From the NCBI RefSeq assembly GCF_042683565.1, contig NZ_JBHUJW010000028.1, forward strand, positions 34,301 through 98,300: DNA of 64,000 nt, in the 5' to 3' direction. This document shows, piece by piece, positions 7,928-16,052 of this stretch. How positions within the stretch are numbered: the stretch's first letter is position 1; each line of letters opens with the position of its first letter. This stretch comes from Brevibacillus sp042683565. Its GTDB lineage: Bacteria; Bacillota; Bacilli; Brevibacillales; Brevibacillaceae. The translations under genes and the position numbers were made by a program. The notes beneath the pieces were generated by a model that did not search any database, was not told the DNA's origin, and was given only the letters and a program-made list of their open reading frames with translations.

Positions 7928-8783
7928 TTTTTCGTCCGAGCAGACAGGCGCCCTCTATCTGGTGGCGACGCCGATCGGCAATCTGGACGACATGACAGTA
8001 CGCTGTCTGGAGACGCTGCGCTCCGTCGACGTCATCGCCTGCGAGGATACGCGGCAGACGCGCAAGCTGCTCAACCATTTTCAGATCGACAAGCGGACAG
8101 TCAGCTACCACGAGCATAATAAGGAAGCGAGCGGAAACGGACTTTTGCAATGGCTGGCAGAAGGCAAGCGAATCGCACTGGTCAGCGATGCGGGACTGCC
8201 GGCGATTTCCGACCCGGGAGCGGAGCTGGCGCGGGATGCGGCGGCGGCAGGCTTTCCGGTGATTCCCGTTCCCGGAGCGAATGCGGCGCTGACGGCGTTG
8301 ATCGCATCGGGTCTGCCTACGGACAGGTTCGTGTTTTGCGGCTTTCTCGACCGGGAGAACAAGGAGCGGCGGGAAGAGTTGGAGCGGCTCAAAAAGTACC
8401 CCGAAACGCTGATTTTTTACGAGGCTCCCCATCGGATCGACAAGACGCTGGCAGCCATCCGGGAAGCGTGGGGCAATCGCCGTGCCGTTCTGGCGAGAGA
8501 GTTGACCAAGCGATATGAGGAGTTTGTGCGCGGCACACTGGACGAGCTGATCGAGTGGCTGCGAGAGGGAGAAGTCCGAGGCGAGTTTTGTCTGATCGTC
8601 GAAGGCTATACGGGTCCTCTGGATGAGGAGGAAGCTGCGCCGTGGTGGCAGGAACTTAGCGTCGCCGAGCACGTCGACCGATACTGCGGGCAGGGCATGG
8701 GCAAAAAGGAAGCGATCAGGCAAGCAGCCGATGACCGCGGCGTGTCCAGACGCGACGTGTACAACGAATACCACCGCGAGTAA
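7908..8783 (+). CDS. rsmI: 16S rRNA (cytidine1402-2'-O)-methyltransferase
   Basis: This 291-residue protein has the tetrapyrrole-methylase fold of RsmI: LYLVATPIGNLDDMTVR near the N terminus, EDTRQTRKLL, YHEHNK, VSDAGLPAISDPG and FYEAPHRIDKTL in canonical order. It methylates the 2'-OH of C1402 in the 16S decoding centre. GGAGAGGGACCCC places the ATG at 7908; an upstream in-frame TTG overlaps that ribosome site and is rejected. Size matches B. subtilis RsmI/YabC (292). Confidence 0.96.
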   Translation: MVNVQRSFSSEQTGALYLVATPIGNLDDMTVRCLETLRSVDVIACEDTRQTRKLLNHFQIDKRTVSYHEHNKEASGNGLLQWLAEGKRIALVSDAGLPAISDPGAELARDAAAAGFPVIPVPGANAALTALIASGLPTDRFVFCGFLDRENKERREELERLKKYPETLIFYEAPHRIDKTLAAIREAWGNRRAVLARELTKRYEEFVRGTLDELIEWLREGEVRGEFCLIVEGYTGPLDEEEAAPWWQELSVAEHVDRYCGQGMGKKEAIRQAADDRGVSRRDVYNEYHRE

Positions 8784-8834
8784 GCTGTGCCGCGCTGGCC
8801 GGACATGCCCAATGCGGTGCGGGAACAAGAATGG

Positions 8835-8862
8835 AAGCTGGCTGTAACAGGTCAGCTTTTTT
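8835..8862 (+). terminator. Rho-independent terminator after rsmI
   Basis: AAGCTG pairs with CAGCTT (6 bp) followed by a T tract; short but well placed. Confidence 0.6.
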
Positions 8863-8875
8863 CATTTGGAAAGGC

Positions 8876-8914
8876 AAAAAGAGCCTCCCCGGTGCTTGTC
8901 CCCGGCAAAGGCTC
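8876..8914 (-). terminator. Rho-independent terminator of abrB
   Basis: On the minus strand GAGCC and an inner CCGG arm pair with CCGG and GGCTC, followed by TTTTT. It lies 25 bases beyond the abrB stop. Confidence 0.8.
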
Positions 8915-8938
8915 GCTGCATTTGTATGTTCAAAAGGT

Positions 8939-9190
8939 TTAGCGCTTGACAACCGGCATTTCAGACAGGCAATCCTGGCAAACAATTTTCCCCTTAAAGT
9001 GAGATACTTTGTCTGCGTTTCCACAGAAAATGCAAGCAGGCTCGTATTTTTTCAGAATGATGCGCTCGCCGTCCACGTAAATTTCCAGAGCGTCTTTTTC
9101 TGCGATTCCCAACGTGCGGCGCAATTCGATTGGAATGACTACGCGACCCAACTCGTCCACTTTACGAACTATTCCTGTTGATTTCATCAT
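8939..9190 (-). CDS. abrB: AbrB transition-state regulator with a C-terminal zinc ribbon
   Basis: Residues 1-50 are nearly identical to the B. subtilis AbrB DNA-binding domain (KSTGIVRKVDELGRVVIP, then IELRRTLGIAEKDALEIY), so it should bind AT-rich promoters and repress stationary-phase genes. The C terminus differs: instead of the B. subtilis tetramerisation tail it has Cys53-X2-Cys56 and Cys71-X2-Cys74, a probable zinc ribbon, in an 83-residue protein. Two tandem ATGs follow GGAGG; the second, as in B. subtilis, may be the true start. Convergent with rsmI and divergent from metG. Confidence 0.93.
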   Translation of the reverse strand: MMKSTGIVRKVDELGRVVIPIELRRTLGIAEKDALEIYVDGERIILKKYEPACIFCGNADKVSHFKGKIVCQDCLSEMPVVKR

Positions 9191-9218
9191 TGTGAATTCT
9201 CCTCCCAGTTATAGACAT

Positions 9219-9225
9219 GTCGATG
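9219..9225. promoter_or_regulatory. Near-match Spo0A box at the abrB transcription start
   Basis: TGTCGAT on the plus strand matches the 0A box TGTCGAA at 6 of 7 positions. It falls near +1 of the predicted abrB promoter, where Spo0A~P represses abrB in B. subtilis. Confidence 0.4.
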
Positions 9226-9228
9226 CTA

Positions 9229-9256
9229 TTGTGCAACCGAATTCATTAATCGTCAA
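9229..9256 (-). promoter_or_regulatory. Sigma-A promoter of abrB
   Basis: On the minus strand TTGACG (9251-9256) is followed at about 16-17 bp by CACAAT (9229-9234), about 40 bases upstream of the abrB start codon. Confidence 0.6.
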
Positions 9257-9258
9257 TA

Positions 9259-9265
9259 TTCGACA
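9259..9265 (-). promoter_or_regulatory. Spo0A box upstream of abrB
   Basis: An exact TGTCGAA on the minus strand, a few bases upstream of the abrB -35. Confidence 0.5.
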
Positions 9266-9454
9266 TTTTCTGTTGATCACATCATACCAGTGATTCCCAA
9301 AGGTGTCAACATGGGATTTACAATTCTTTGAAAACAAAAGTTTTTTTGAAAGGGAAACATTGAAATTAAAGTGTTTTTTGATAGCGTAGAAATATTTTGA
9401 AAAATATATGGATGAAATTTACTGGGATTTATCTGCTTCAACAAAGTCGGTTCA
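9266..9454. other. AT-rich spacer between abrB and metG
   Basis: This AT-rich stretch has runs of A and T (for example 9340-9410) typical of AbrB-binding DNA. I see no credible coding sequence. Confidence 0.5.
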
Positions 9455-9483
9455 TGTCGAATTATTTGTTGGCTGGTTCGACA
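9455..9483. promoter_or_regulatory. Inverted pair of exact Spo0A boxes between abrB and metG
   Basis: TGTCGAA at 9455-9461 and its inverse TTCGACA at 9477-9483 face each other with 15 bases between. The pair lies between the divergent abrB and metG promoters, about 80 bases upstream of the metG -35. Confidence 0.45.
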
Positions 9484-9558
9484 TAATCGTCGTAATTTCA
9501 CTGCCCTTCTTGTTTTTTTGCCGGGATCGACTACGGATAAATATGGAGGATGAGGAGG

Positions 9559-9586
9559 TTTACAAAACAGGTTGGTCGTGTACAAT
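9559..9586 (+). promoter_or_regulatory. Sigma-A promoter for metG T-box leader
   Basis: TTTACA (9559-9564), 16 bp, then TACAAT (9581-9586). Transcription would begin near 9593, so the whole T-box lies in the transcript. Confidence 0.65.
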
Positions 9587-9592
9587 AGATGG

Positions 9593-9905
9593 TGTAAAGA
9601 GGCAAAACATAGCAAAACGACCATGATGGGAAGAGTAAGCGGACACTCCTTATTCCAGAGAGCCGGGGCAGCTGAAAACCGGTATAAGCGAGCACGCTGA
9701 ACATGGACCCGGAGTTTCGCCGATGAACATGAGACGGCATGATGCCGCCTTCAGTAGTCTGCGACGCAGGCCCGCGTTACGGGCAGAGTCAGTTTTTGAC
9801 TCACCAAGTCTGTCATCCGTGAGGGGACAGAATGTTTTGGGTGGTACCGCGAGCAAGAAGCTCGCCCCGAAAATTGGGGCGAGCTTTTCATATTTCCAAA
9901 CGTAA
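9593..9905 (+). promoter_or_regulatory. T-box riboswitch, methionine-specific, upstream of metG
   Basis: The leader has the core T-box sequence TGGGTGGTACCGCG at 9838-9851, followed by a terminator whose 5' arm overlaps the antiterminator side. A stem I region at 9650-9720 contains a GAACATGGA context in which ATG at 9703-9705 is the likely specifier, matching the tRNA-Met anticodon. Uncharged tRNA-Met would base-pair at specifier and T-box and permit read-through into metG. B. subtilis metS is also T-box controlled. Confidence 0.9.
9858..9888 (+). terminator. T-box regulated terminator
   Basis: An 11-bp perfect stem AAGCTCGCCCC / GGGGCGAGCTT ends in TTTT directly upstream of metG. Confidence 0.88.
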
Positions 9906-9925
9906 GCTGGAGGGGTTATGTTGCC

Positions 9926-11953
9926 ATGAAACCGACATACTACATCACCACGCCGATTTACTATCCGAGCAACAAGCTGCACATCGGGAACGCCTACACG
10001 ACGATTGCTTGTGATGCGCTGGCTCGCTACAAGCGGCTGCGCGGCTACGACGTCTTTTACCTGACAGGTACGGACGAGCATGGACAAAAGCTGCAGGAGC
10101 GCGCGGCCGAGGATGGCAAACAGCCGCTGGAGTTTATCGATCCCATCGTAGACTGGATTCGCGACCTGTGGGACAAACTGGACATCTCCTACGATGACTT
10201 CATCCGTACGACCCAGCCGCGCCACAAGGAAGTCGTGCAAAAAGTATTCCAGCGCCTGCTCGACCAGGGAGACATATATCTGGGCGAGTACGAAGGCTAC
10301 TACTGTGTGCCGGATGAGGCGTTCTGGACCGAGACCCAGTGCAAGACAGACAAAGGCTACATTTGTCCCGATTGCGGACGCGAAGTGAAAAAGGTGAAGG
10401 AGAAAAACTACTTCTTCCGCATGTCCAAATACCAGGACAGACTGCTTGCGCACATCGAGGCCAACCCGGACTTTATCCAGCCGGAGAGCCGCAAAAACGA
10501 AATGATCAACAACTTCCTGAAGCCGGGCCTGCAGGATTTGTCTGTGTCCCGGAGCACCTTCGACTGGGGCATTAAAGTGCCGAGCGATCCGGAGCACGTC
10601 ATCTACGTCTGGATCGATGCGTTGACCAACTACATTTCTGCACTGGGCTACTTGAGCGACGACGACAGCAAATACCGCCGCTACTGGCCTGCCGATGTGC
10701 ACATGGTGGGCAAAGACATCCTGCGCTTCCACACCATTTACTGGCCGATTCTGTTGATGGCCCTGGATGTGCCGCTGCCGAAGCAAGTCTTTGGACACGG
10801 CTGGCTGCTCATGCCAGACGGCAAAATGTCCAAGTCCAAAGGCAACGTGATCGATCCGAAGCTGCTGATCGACCGCTACGGCTCTGACGGCGTGCGCTAC
10901 TTCCTGCTGCGCGAGATCAACTTCGGACAGGACGGCATCTTCACACCGGAATCGTTTATCCAACGCCTGAACTTCGATCTGGCCAACGACATCGGCAACC
11001 TGCTGAGCCGCACCGCCACGATGATCGAGAAATATTTCGACGGCGTCGTCCCTGCCCCGCAAGACGCAGGCGAACCGGACGACAGCCTGATCAGCCTCGC
11101 TGTGAAAACGAAAGGGCTGGTCGAGGAGCACATGGATGCCATGCGCTTCAGCAACGCGCTCGCACACATCTGGGAGCTGGTGGGCAGAACCAACAAGTAC
11201 ATTGACGAGACCATGCCGTGGAACCTGGCCAAGTCCGAAGAAACCAAGGGACGCCTGGCGACCGTCATGTACAACCTGGCAGAGAGCATTCGCATCTGCT
11301 CCGTCCTGATCCAGCCGTTCTTGACCAAGGCACCTGCAAAAATTTGGGATCAGCTCGGGATTGACGGCAATGCAGAAGCGACCAGCTGGGAGTCGGCAGG
11401 CGTATGGGGCGGATTGCCTGCAGGCAGCCGCGTGAGCCGGAAGGAGCTTTTGTTCCCTCGCCTCGATGTGCAGGCAGAGCTGGCCTTCATCGACGAGTCG
11501 ACAGCAGAGGCGCGCCGTCAGGCAGAAGAAAACAAGAAAAAGCAAGATGCTCTGAAAGGAGAAACAACCGTGAGCGAAACGACAACGAATCCAACCGAGA
11601 CTGTCGCTGAAAAACCGGCAGATGCCAAAGAGGAGATCGGCATCGACGACTTCGGCAAAGTAGAACTGCGCGTGGCACAGGTCGTCGAGTGCGCGAAGCA
11701 TCCGAATGCCGACAAGCTGCTCATTCTCCAGCTGGATCTCGGCTATGAAAAACGCCAGGTCGTGTCTGGCATTGCGAAATACTATACGCCGGAAGAAATG
11801 GTAGGGAAGAAGGTCATCCTCGTAGCCAACCTGAAACCGGTGAAGCTGCGCGGCGAACTGTCCCAAGGGATGATTCTGGCTGCTTCTGCAGGAGACCAGC
11901 TGACACTGGCGACGGTAGATCCGAGCATGCCGAACGGCGCGATCGTGAAGTAG
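9926..11953 (+). CDS. metG: Methionyl-tRNA synthetase
   Basis: This 675-residue class I synthetase has HIGN at residues 19-22 (HIGH motif) and KMSKS at 300-304. A CPDC zinc knuckle occurs near residue 150. A C-terminal Trbp111-like tRNA-binding/dimerisation domain (residues ~570-675) follows a lysine/alanine-rich linker. It charges tRNA-Met for initiation and elongation. GGAGGGG lies before the ATG. Expression is controlled by the T-box leader upstream, and yabD follows after 36 bases. B. subtilis MetS is 664 residues. Confidence 0.98.
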   Translation: MKPTYYITTPIYYPSNKLHIGNAYTTIACDALARYKRLRGYDVFYLTGTDEHGQKLQERAAEDGKQPLEFIDPIVDWIRDLWDKLDISYDDFIRTTQPRHKEVVQKVFQRLLDQGDIYLGEYEGYYCVPDEAFWTETQCKTDKGYICPDCGREVKKVKEKNYFFRMSKYQDRLLAHIEANPDFIQPESRKNEMINNFLKPGLQDLSVSRSTFDWGIKVPSDPEHVIYVWIDALTNYISALGYLSDDDSKYRRYWPADVHMVGKDILRFHTIYWPILLMALDVPLPKQVFGHGWLLMPDGKMSKSKGNVIDPKLLIDRYGSDGVRYFLLREINFGQDGIFTPESFIQRLNFDLANDIGNLLSRTATMIEKYFDGVVPAPQDAGEPDDSLISLAVKTKGLVEEHMDAMRFSNALAHIWELVGRTNKYIDETMPWNLAKSEETKGRLATVMYNLAESIRICSVLIQPFLTKAPAKIWDQLGIDGNAEATSWESAGVWGGLPAGSRVSRKELLFPRLDVQAELAFIDESTAEARRQAEENKKKQDALKGETTVSETTTNPTETVAEKPADAKEEIGIDDFGKVELRVAQVVECAKHPNADKLLILQLDLGYEKRQVVSGIAKYYTPEEMVGKKVILVANLKPVKLRGELSQGMILAASAGDQLTLATVDPSMPNGAIVK

Positions 11954-11989
11954 GACGAGCGCATCCAGCAGGAAAGGAAGGACACAGCC

Positions 11990-12754
11990 GTGCTATTTGA
12001 AACACATACGCATCTGAACGCCAAGGAATTTGACGAGGACCGCGAAGAAGTCATCGCCCGCGCCCGGGAAAACGGCGTAAGTACGATCGTCAACATCGGC
12101 TTCAATGCCGAGACGATCCCGTCCTGCATCGAGCTGGCGGAGAAGTACGACTTCATCTACGCGGTCGTCGGCTGGCACCCGCAGGATGCGAAAGACATGA
12201 CGGACGAGCATCTGGCGTGGATCGAGGAGCTCGCACAGCATCCGAAAGTGGTAGGATTGGGAGAAATGGGTCTCGACTACTACTGGGACACGTCGCCCAA
12301 GGATGTCCAGGCAGAGGTGTTCCGCAAGCAGATTCGGCTCGCCCGTAAACTCGGAATGCCGATCATCATTCACAACCGCGACGCTCACCACGACGTCATT
12401 TCTATCCTGCGCGAGGAGAAGGCGGCAGAGGTCGGCGGGATCATGCACTGCTTCTCCGGCAGCTGGGAGACGGCGAAAATGGCGTTGGACATGAACTTCT
12501 ACATTTCCTTCGGGGGGCCGCTGACATTCAAAAACGCGAAACAGCCCAAGGAAGTGGCCGCCCAGGTGCCGCTCGACCGGCTCCTGATCGAGACGGACAG
12601 CCCGTACTTGACGCCGCATCCTTTCCGCGGCAAGCGCAACGAGAGCGGCTACGTCCGTTACGTCTGCGAGGAAATGGCGAACATTCGCGGATTGTCTTAC
12701 GAAGAAATGGCGCGGATCACAACGGAAAATGCGCGCAGACTGTTTCGGCTGTAA
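11990..12754 (+). CDS. yabD: TatD-family metal-dependent deoxyribonuclease YabD
   Basis: This 254-residue TIM-barrel hydrolase has metal ligands HTHL near residues 5-8, the EMGLDYYW motif with its catalytic glutamate near 93, HNRD near 127, HCFSG near 152 and ETDSPYLTP near 202-210. TatD proteins are 3'-5' exonucleases implicated in DNA repair or tRNA proofreading. The GTG start follows GGAAAGGAAGG. It is cotranscribed with metG and followed by a strong terminator. Confidence 0.95.
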   Translation: MLFETHTHLNAKEFDEDREEVIARARENGVSTIVNIGFNAETIPSCIELAEKYDFIYAVVGWHPQDAKDMTDEHLAWIEELAQHPKVVGLGEMGLDYYWDTSPKDVQAEVFRKQIRLARKLGMPIIIHNRDAHHDVISILREEKAAEVGGIMHCFSGSWETAKMALDMNFYISFGGPLTFKNAKQPKEVAAQVPLDRLLIETDSPYLTPHPFRGKRNESGYVRYVCEEMANIRGLSYEEMARITTENARRLFRL

Positions 12755-12773
12755 CAGGCCCAACATGCAAGGT

Positions 12774-12817
12774 AAAAGCGGAAAACCACGGCATTGCTGA
12801 TGGTTTTCCGCTTTTTT
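12774..12817 (+). terminator. Rho-independent terminator after yabD
   Basis: AAAGCGGAAAACCA pairs with TGGTTTTCCGCTTT over about 14 bp and is followed by a T run. Confidence 0.9.
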
Positions 12818-12987
12818 CATGCGAGGATTCCGTGTTCTACGTCCAACTGACGACGCATACCATGGTCAATGTGTCGAACGATTATTGTCCCATCGACAAG
12901 GGCGGTCGACACCAAGCGTCTATGATTCGTCAGACGTTTTTTGCTAGGCTTGTACCATCTTCTCATCGGCCCAAGGTAGGGGAAAGT
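12818..12987. other. Noncoding interval upstream of yabE
   Basis: No supported gene. It contains one exact 0A-box sequence TGTCGAA (12872-12878) and a small hairpin CGTCT/AGACG followed by six T residues (12917-12942) that could end an unmapped short transcript. Confidence 0.35.
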
Positions 12988-13016
12988 TTGACAAAGGAGG
13001 AAAAGTGACATACAAT
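12988..13016 (+). promoter_or_regulatory. Strong sigma-A promoter of yabE
   Basis: Consensus TTGACA (12988-12993), 17 bp, TACAAT (13011-13016), leaving a leader of about 110 bases before yabE. Confidence 0.8.
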
Positions 13017-13131
13017 CAAATGCGATCTTGTTTGGAACCGGCCACTTCCAGAATATTAGTGCAATTACAGCGCCCCTTACCTGGCTAGACCGAAAAAGCC
13101 TCGTGCTTTTCTAGGAAAAGGAGTGTGGGAA

Positions 13132-14223
13132 ATGGAGTTACGCACGATATGGGAAAAGTACAAGAAACGGGGACTCTTTGTTTTCGGGGGTCTCGCGCTT
13201 GTGCTCGTTCCCATGATTGGGTATTTCTCTGCCCAGGCTACCCAGCCAAAACAGGTCACTTTTTCGTTGGATGGCGAAAGTCACATTGTGGCTACGGAAG
13301 CAGAGACCGTCGAGCAGTTTTTGACGGAGCGGCACATCGCCCTGACGGAAAAAGATTCCCTTCAACCAACACCACAGACAAAGCTCAAAAATGGAACGGT
13401 TATAACTTTACATAAAGTCTGGTCCATTCCAGTCCAGATTGACGGGCAGACCAAAGTAATCCAGACTTTAAGCCGCGATGTAGCCGGCGCGTTGAAGGAC
13501 GGCGGCATCGCGCTGGGCGAAATGGACCGGGTGGAACCGGCATTGACCGCACCGCTCAGCAAAGATACTTCCATCACCGTCAAGCGCATCGTCGAAAAGA
13601 TGGTACAGGAAGAAGAGCGGGTCACCTATCAGGAAATACGCAAAAACGATCCGCTTCTCGAAAAAGGAAAGACAAAAGTATTGCAAACCGGACAAGAAGG
13701 TAAGGCAATTGCACATTACAAGGTGATTACGGAGGATGGCAAGGAAATCTCCCGCGAGCTCGTTGGCAGAGATGTCATCACGCCGAAAAAAGACTTGGTC
13801 GTAGCGGTAGGAACGGCAGTGGCGATGCGTACGGATAGCCATTCGCAGCCGGTTCTGGTCGCGTCAGCGGGGATGATCTCCCGCGGTGGAAAAGTATTCA
13901 GGCCGAAAAAGGTACTGACCGGAGTGACTTTGACCGCGTATTCTCCGGCAGGCGGAGGGAAGCACCCCAGCTCGCCTGGCTATGGGCGAACGGCTACAGG
14001 GGTCAAAGCACAGCCAGGGCACACGATTGCCGTGGACCCTCGCGTGATACCGTACGGATGGTGGGTCTACATCGATGGTGTGGGTTATCGCCGTGCAGAA
14101 GATACAGGCGGGGCGATGACAGGCGGCAAGATTGACGTATTTGTCAGCACGGAATCGGAAGCGGTCCGCTTTGGCCGCAAGCGTAACAAAACTGTCTATA
14201 TAATAGGACCGCAGAAGCCGTAG
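13132..14223 (+). CDS. yabE: YabE, G5 and 3D-domain cell-wall protein (Rpf-like)
   Basis: This 363-residue exported protein has an N-terminal hydrophobic segment (residues ~16-38). Two DUF348 ubiquitin-like modules follow (SLDGESHIVATEAETVEQFL and a later repeat at ~105-160), then a G5-like segment (~160-240) and a C-terminal 3D domain named for three aspartates (VDPRVIPYG, RAEDTGGAM, KIDVF). 3D domains resemble the lytic transglycosylase MltA core and are the Firmicute counterparts of resuscitation-promoting factors. It is shorter than B. subtilis YabE (437). The ATG at 13132 is 8 bases after AAAAGGAG; the in-frame GTG at 13123 is too close. Confidence 0.93.
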   Translation: MELRTIWEKYKKRGLFVFGGLALVLVPMIGYFSAQATQPKQVTFSLDGESHIVATEAETVEQFLTERHIALTEKDSLQPTPQTKLKNGTVITLHKVWSIPVQIDGQTKVIQTLSRDVAGALKDGGIALGEMDRVEPALTAPLSKDTSITVKRIVEKMVQEEERVTYQEIRKNDPLLEKGKTKVLQTGQEGKAIAHYKVITEDGKEISRELVGRDVITPKKDLVVAVGTAVAMRTDSHSQPVLVASAGMISRGGKVFRPKKVLTGVTLTAYSPAGGGKHPSSPGYGRTATGVKAQPGHTIAVDPRVIPYGWWVYIDGVGYRRAEDTGGAMTGGKIDVFVSTESEAVRFGRKRNKTVYIIGPQKP

Positions 14224-14253
14224 GACAGGAGCGAAATGCTCCTGTCTTCTGTT
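14224..14253 (+). terminator. Probable terminator after yabE
   Basis: Perfect 9-bp stem GACAGGAGC / GCTCCTGTC with a broken T tract (TTCTGTTT); read-through to rnmV is possible. Confidence 0.6.
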
Positions 14254-14391
14254 TGGTTGTATGCCGTGATAAGCTGGTTGTATGTTAGACGCGCCGGGGT
14301 CTTGCACCGTTTCGGCTGTCGGAGGCTTTTGGGCGCTCTTTTTTGGCATACTTGTACCATACGGACAACGAACGAAAGTGGGAGCATCGAG

Positions 14392-14940
14392 ATGAAAATC
14401 AAGGAAGTTATCGTGGTTGAGGGCAGGGATGATACCGCTGCGATCAAGCGGGCAGTCAACGCCGACACGATCGAGACGGGCGGTTCTGCCATCCATCCCT
14501 GGACGATTGAAAAAATCCGCCTCGCGCAGCAAAAGCGCGGCGTCATCATTTTTACCGACCCGGACTACCAGGGAGAGCGCATCCGCAAAATCATCAGCAA
14601 AGCGGTGCCAGGCTGCAAACATGCGTTTATCACCCAGGAGGACGGGACGAAAAAAGGCGACATCGGAGTGGAAAATGCCGCACCCGAGGTCATTATTCGG
14701 GCGCTGGCAGAAGTGCGCACGGAGATGGCCGACTCCCGGGGCGAGATTACGCCAGAAGATTTGCTGGCCCACGGCCTCACGTCAGGCGGAGCCTCCAAGT
14801 CGCGGCGGATCGCGCTCGGCGAGAAGCTCGGGATCGGGTATGCCAACGCCAAGCAGATGCTCCAGCGGCTCAACGCCTTTCAGATCAAACGGGACGAATT
14901 CGAGGCAGCCATGAAAGCCATCGACGAAGAGAGGGAGTAA
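14392..14940 (+). CDS. rnmV: Ribonuclease M5
   Basis: This 182-residue Toprim-domain nuclease has VVEGRDD (residues 8-14) with the catalytic glutamate and TDPDYQGE around residues 55-62 with the metal-binding DxD. RNase M5 performs the final maturation of 5S rRNA in low-GC Gram-positives, with ribosomal protein L18 as cofactor. GGGAGC lies before the ATG at 14392, whose N terminus aligns with B. subtilis RnmV (186); an ATG at 14236 would add 52 unrelated residues. ksgA begins 3 bases after its stop. Confidence 0.95.
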   Translation: MKIKEVIVVEGRDDTAAIKRAVNADTIETGGSAIHPWTIEKIRLAQQKRGVIIFTDPDYQGERIRKIISKAVPGCKHAFITQEDGTKKGDIGVENAAPEVIIRALAEVRTEMADSRGEITPEDLLAHGLTSGGASKSRRIALGEKLGIGYANAKQMLQRLNAFQIKRDEFEAAMKAIDEERE

Positions 14941-14943
14941 GCG

Positions 14944-15840
14944 ATGACGCAAACGACCGGCAAAGACATTGCCACACCGACACGTACCAAGGAAGTCCTG
15001 GAGAAGTACGGATTCTCCTTCAAAAAGAGCCTGGGGCAAAACTTCCTCATCGACACCAACATCCTGCACAATATCGTGGCCGAAGCCGACCTGACGAAGG
15101 AAAAGGGGGCCATCGAGATCGGCCCGGGCATCGGAGCCTTGACCGAGCAACTGGGGCGTGCGGCCAAAAAAGTGATGGCGATCGAAATTGACCAACGTCT
15201 GCTGCCGATTTTGGCAGATACACTGTCGCCCTATGAAAATATCGAGATCGTGCATGGCGATGTGCTGGAGCTGGACTTGAAAGCGCTGTTGGCGGAGAAA
15301 ATGGCCGGCGTGGACAAGATCAGCGTCGTGGCGAATCTGCCCTATTATGTGACGACGCCGATTCTGATGAAGCTGCTGGAGGAGCGCCTGCCGCTGGAGA
15401 ACATCGTCGTGATGATCCAGAAGGAGGTAGCGGATCGAATCGCGGCCAAACCGGGAACGAAAGACTACGGCTCTCTCTCTGTCGCGGCCCAGTTCTATGC
15501 CGAGACGGAAGTAGCGATGATCGTCCCTGCCAGCGTCTTTATTCCGCGTCCGAACGTGGACTCCGCTGTCATCCGCCTGAAGGTGCGGGACCGTCCGCCG
15601 GTGGAGGTCGATGATCGGGATGTGTTCTTCCGCGTCGTGCGAGGTTCGTTCGCCCAGCGCCGGAAAACCCTTTTGAACAACCTGATGAACAGTCTGTTTC
15701 GCAAAGAGCAGAAAGAGGCAGTAATACAGATGCTTGCTGATATTCAGATCGACCCGACCCGCCGCGGCGAAACGCTGACCATCGCGGAGTTTGCCCGCCT
15801 GGCCAACGAAAGCTTGCGGCGCGGATTGATTGGGCAATAG
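14944..15840 (+). CDS. ksgA: 16S rRNA dimethyladenosine transferase KsgA/RsmA
   Basis: This 298-residue methyltransferase dimethylates A1518 and A1519 of 16S rRNA during late small-subunit maturation. Visible motifs are KKSLGQNFLIDTNIL, the SAM loop EIGPGIGALTEQL, and the catalytic NLPYYVTTPI. RGSFAQRRKTLLNNL lies in the C-terminal rRNA-binding domain. It follows rnmV almost without a gap; both process rRNA. yabG, which follows ksgA in B. subtilis, is absent here. Confidence 0.97.
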   Translation: MTQTTGKDIATPTRTKEVLEKYGFSFKKSLGQNFLIDTNILHNIVAEADLTKEKGAIEIGPGIGALTEQLGRAAKKVMAIEIDQRLLPILADTLSPYENIEIVHGDVLELDLKALLAEKMAGVDKISVVANLPYYVTTPILMKLLEERLPLENIVVMIQKEVADRIAAKPGTKDYGSLSVAAQFYAETEVAMIVPASVFIPRPNVDSAVIRLKVRDRPPVEVDDRDVFFRVVRGSFAQRRKTLLNNLMNSLFRKEQKEAVIQMLADIQIDPTRRGETLTIAEFARLANESLRRGLIGQ

Positions 15841-15847
15841 CCGCGGG

Positions 15848-15893
15848 AAACCCTCATTTTTGGGCTAATCTTGCCAAAAGTGAGGGTTTTTTG
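15848..15893 (+). terminator. Rho-independent terminator after ksgA
   Basis: AAACCCTCA plus TTTTGG pairs with CCAAAA and TGAGGGTTT, with one internal mismatch and a T6 tail. Confidence 0.9.
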
Positions 15894-15920
15894 TGTGTTC
15901 GGCTCTATTTCGATATCATC

Positions 15921-16027
15921 TTGACAAATATCTACGTAATTCATGCAAAATAGCCCGTTGACAAAAACTTGACTTGGTTGCTATAATTTTTTATTTCTTT
16001 GACAAAATAAGTGTGTGCTGTTATAAT
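15921..16027 (+). promoter_or_regulatory. Tandem sigma-A promoters of veg
   Basis: Two clear promoters are stacked: TTGACA 15958-15963, 18 bp, TATAAT 15982-15987; and TTGACA 15999-16004, 17 bp, TATAAT 16022-16027, a full consensus. A third TTGACA at 15921-15926 has a weaker -10. The veg promoter is also among the strongest in B. subtilis. Confidence 0.88.
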
Positions 16028-16052
16028 AGTTGTAAGCGAGGTGGATGGAACA

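Noticed and set aside
9650..11866. 738-codon minus-strand frame
   Set aside because: Antisense to metG and its T-box; no start signal or domain.
15841..15920. Search for yabG after ksgA
   Set aside because: Only a terminator and veg promoters are present; no YabG-like coding sequence in the window.
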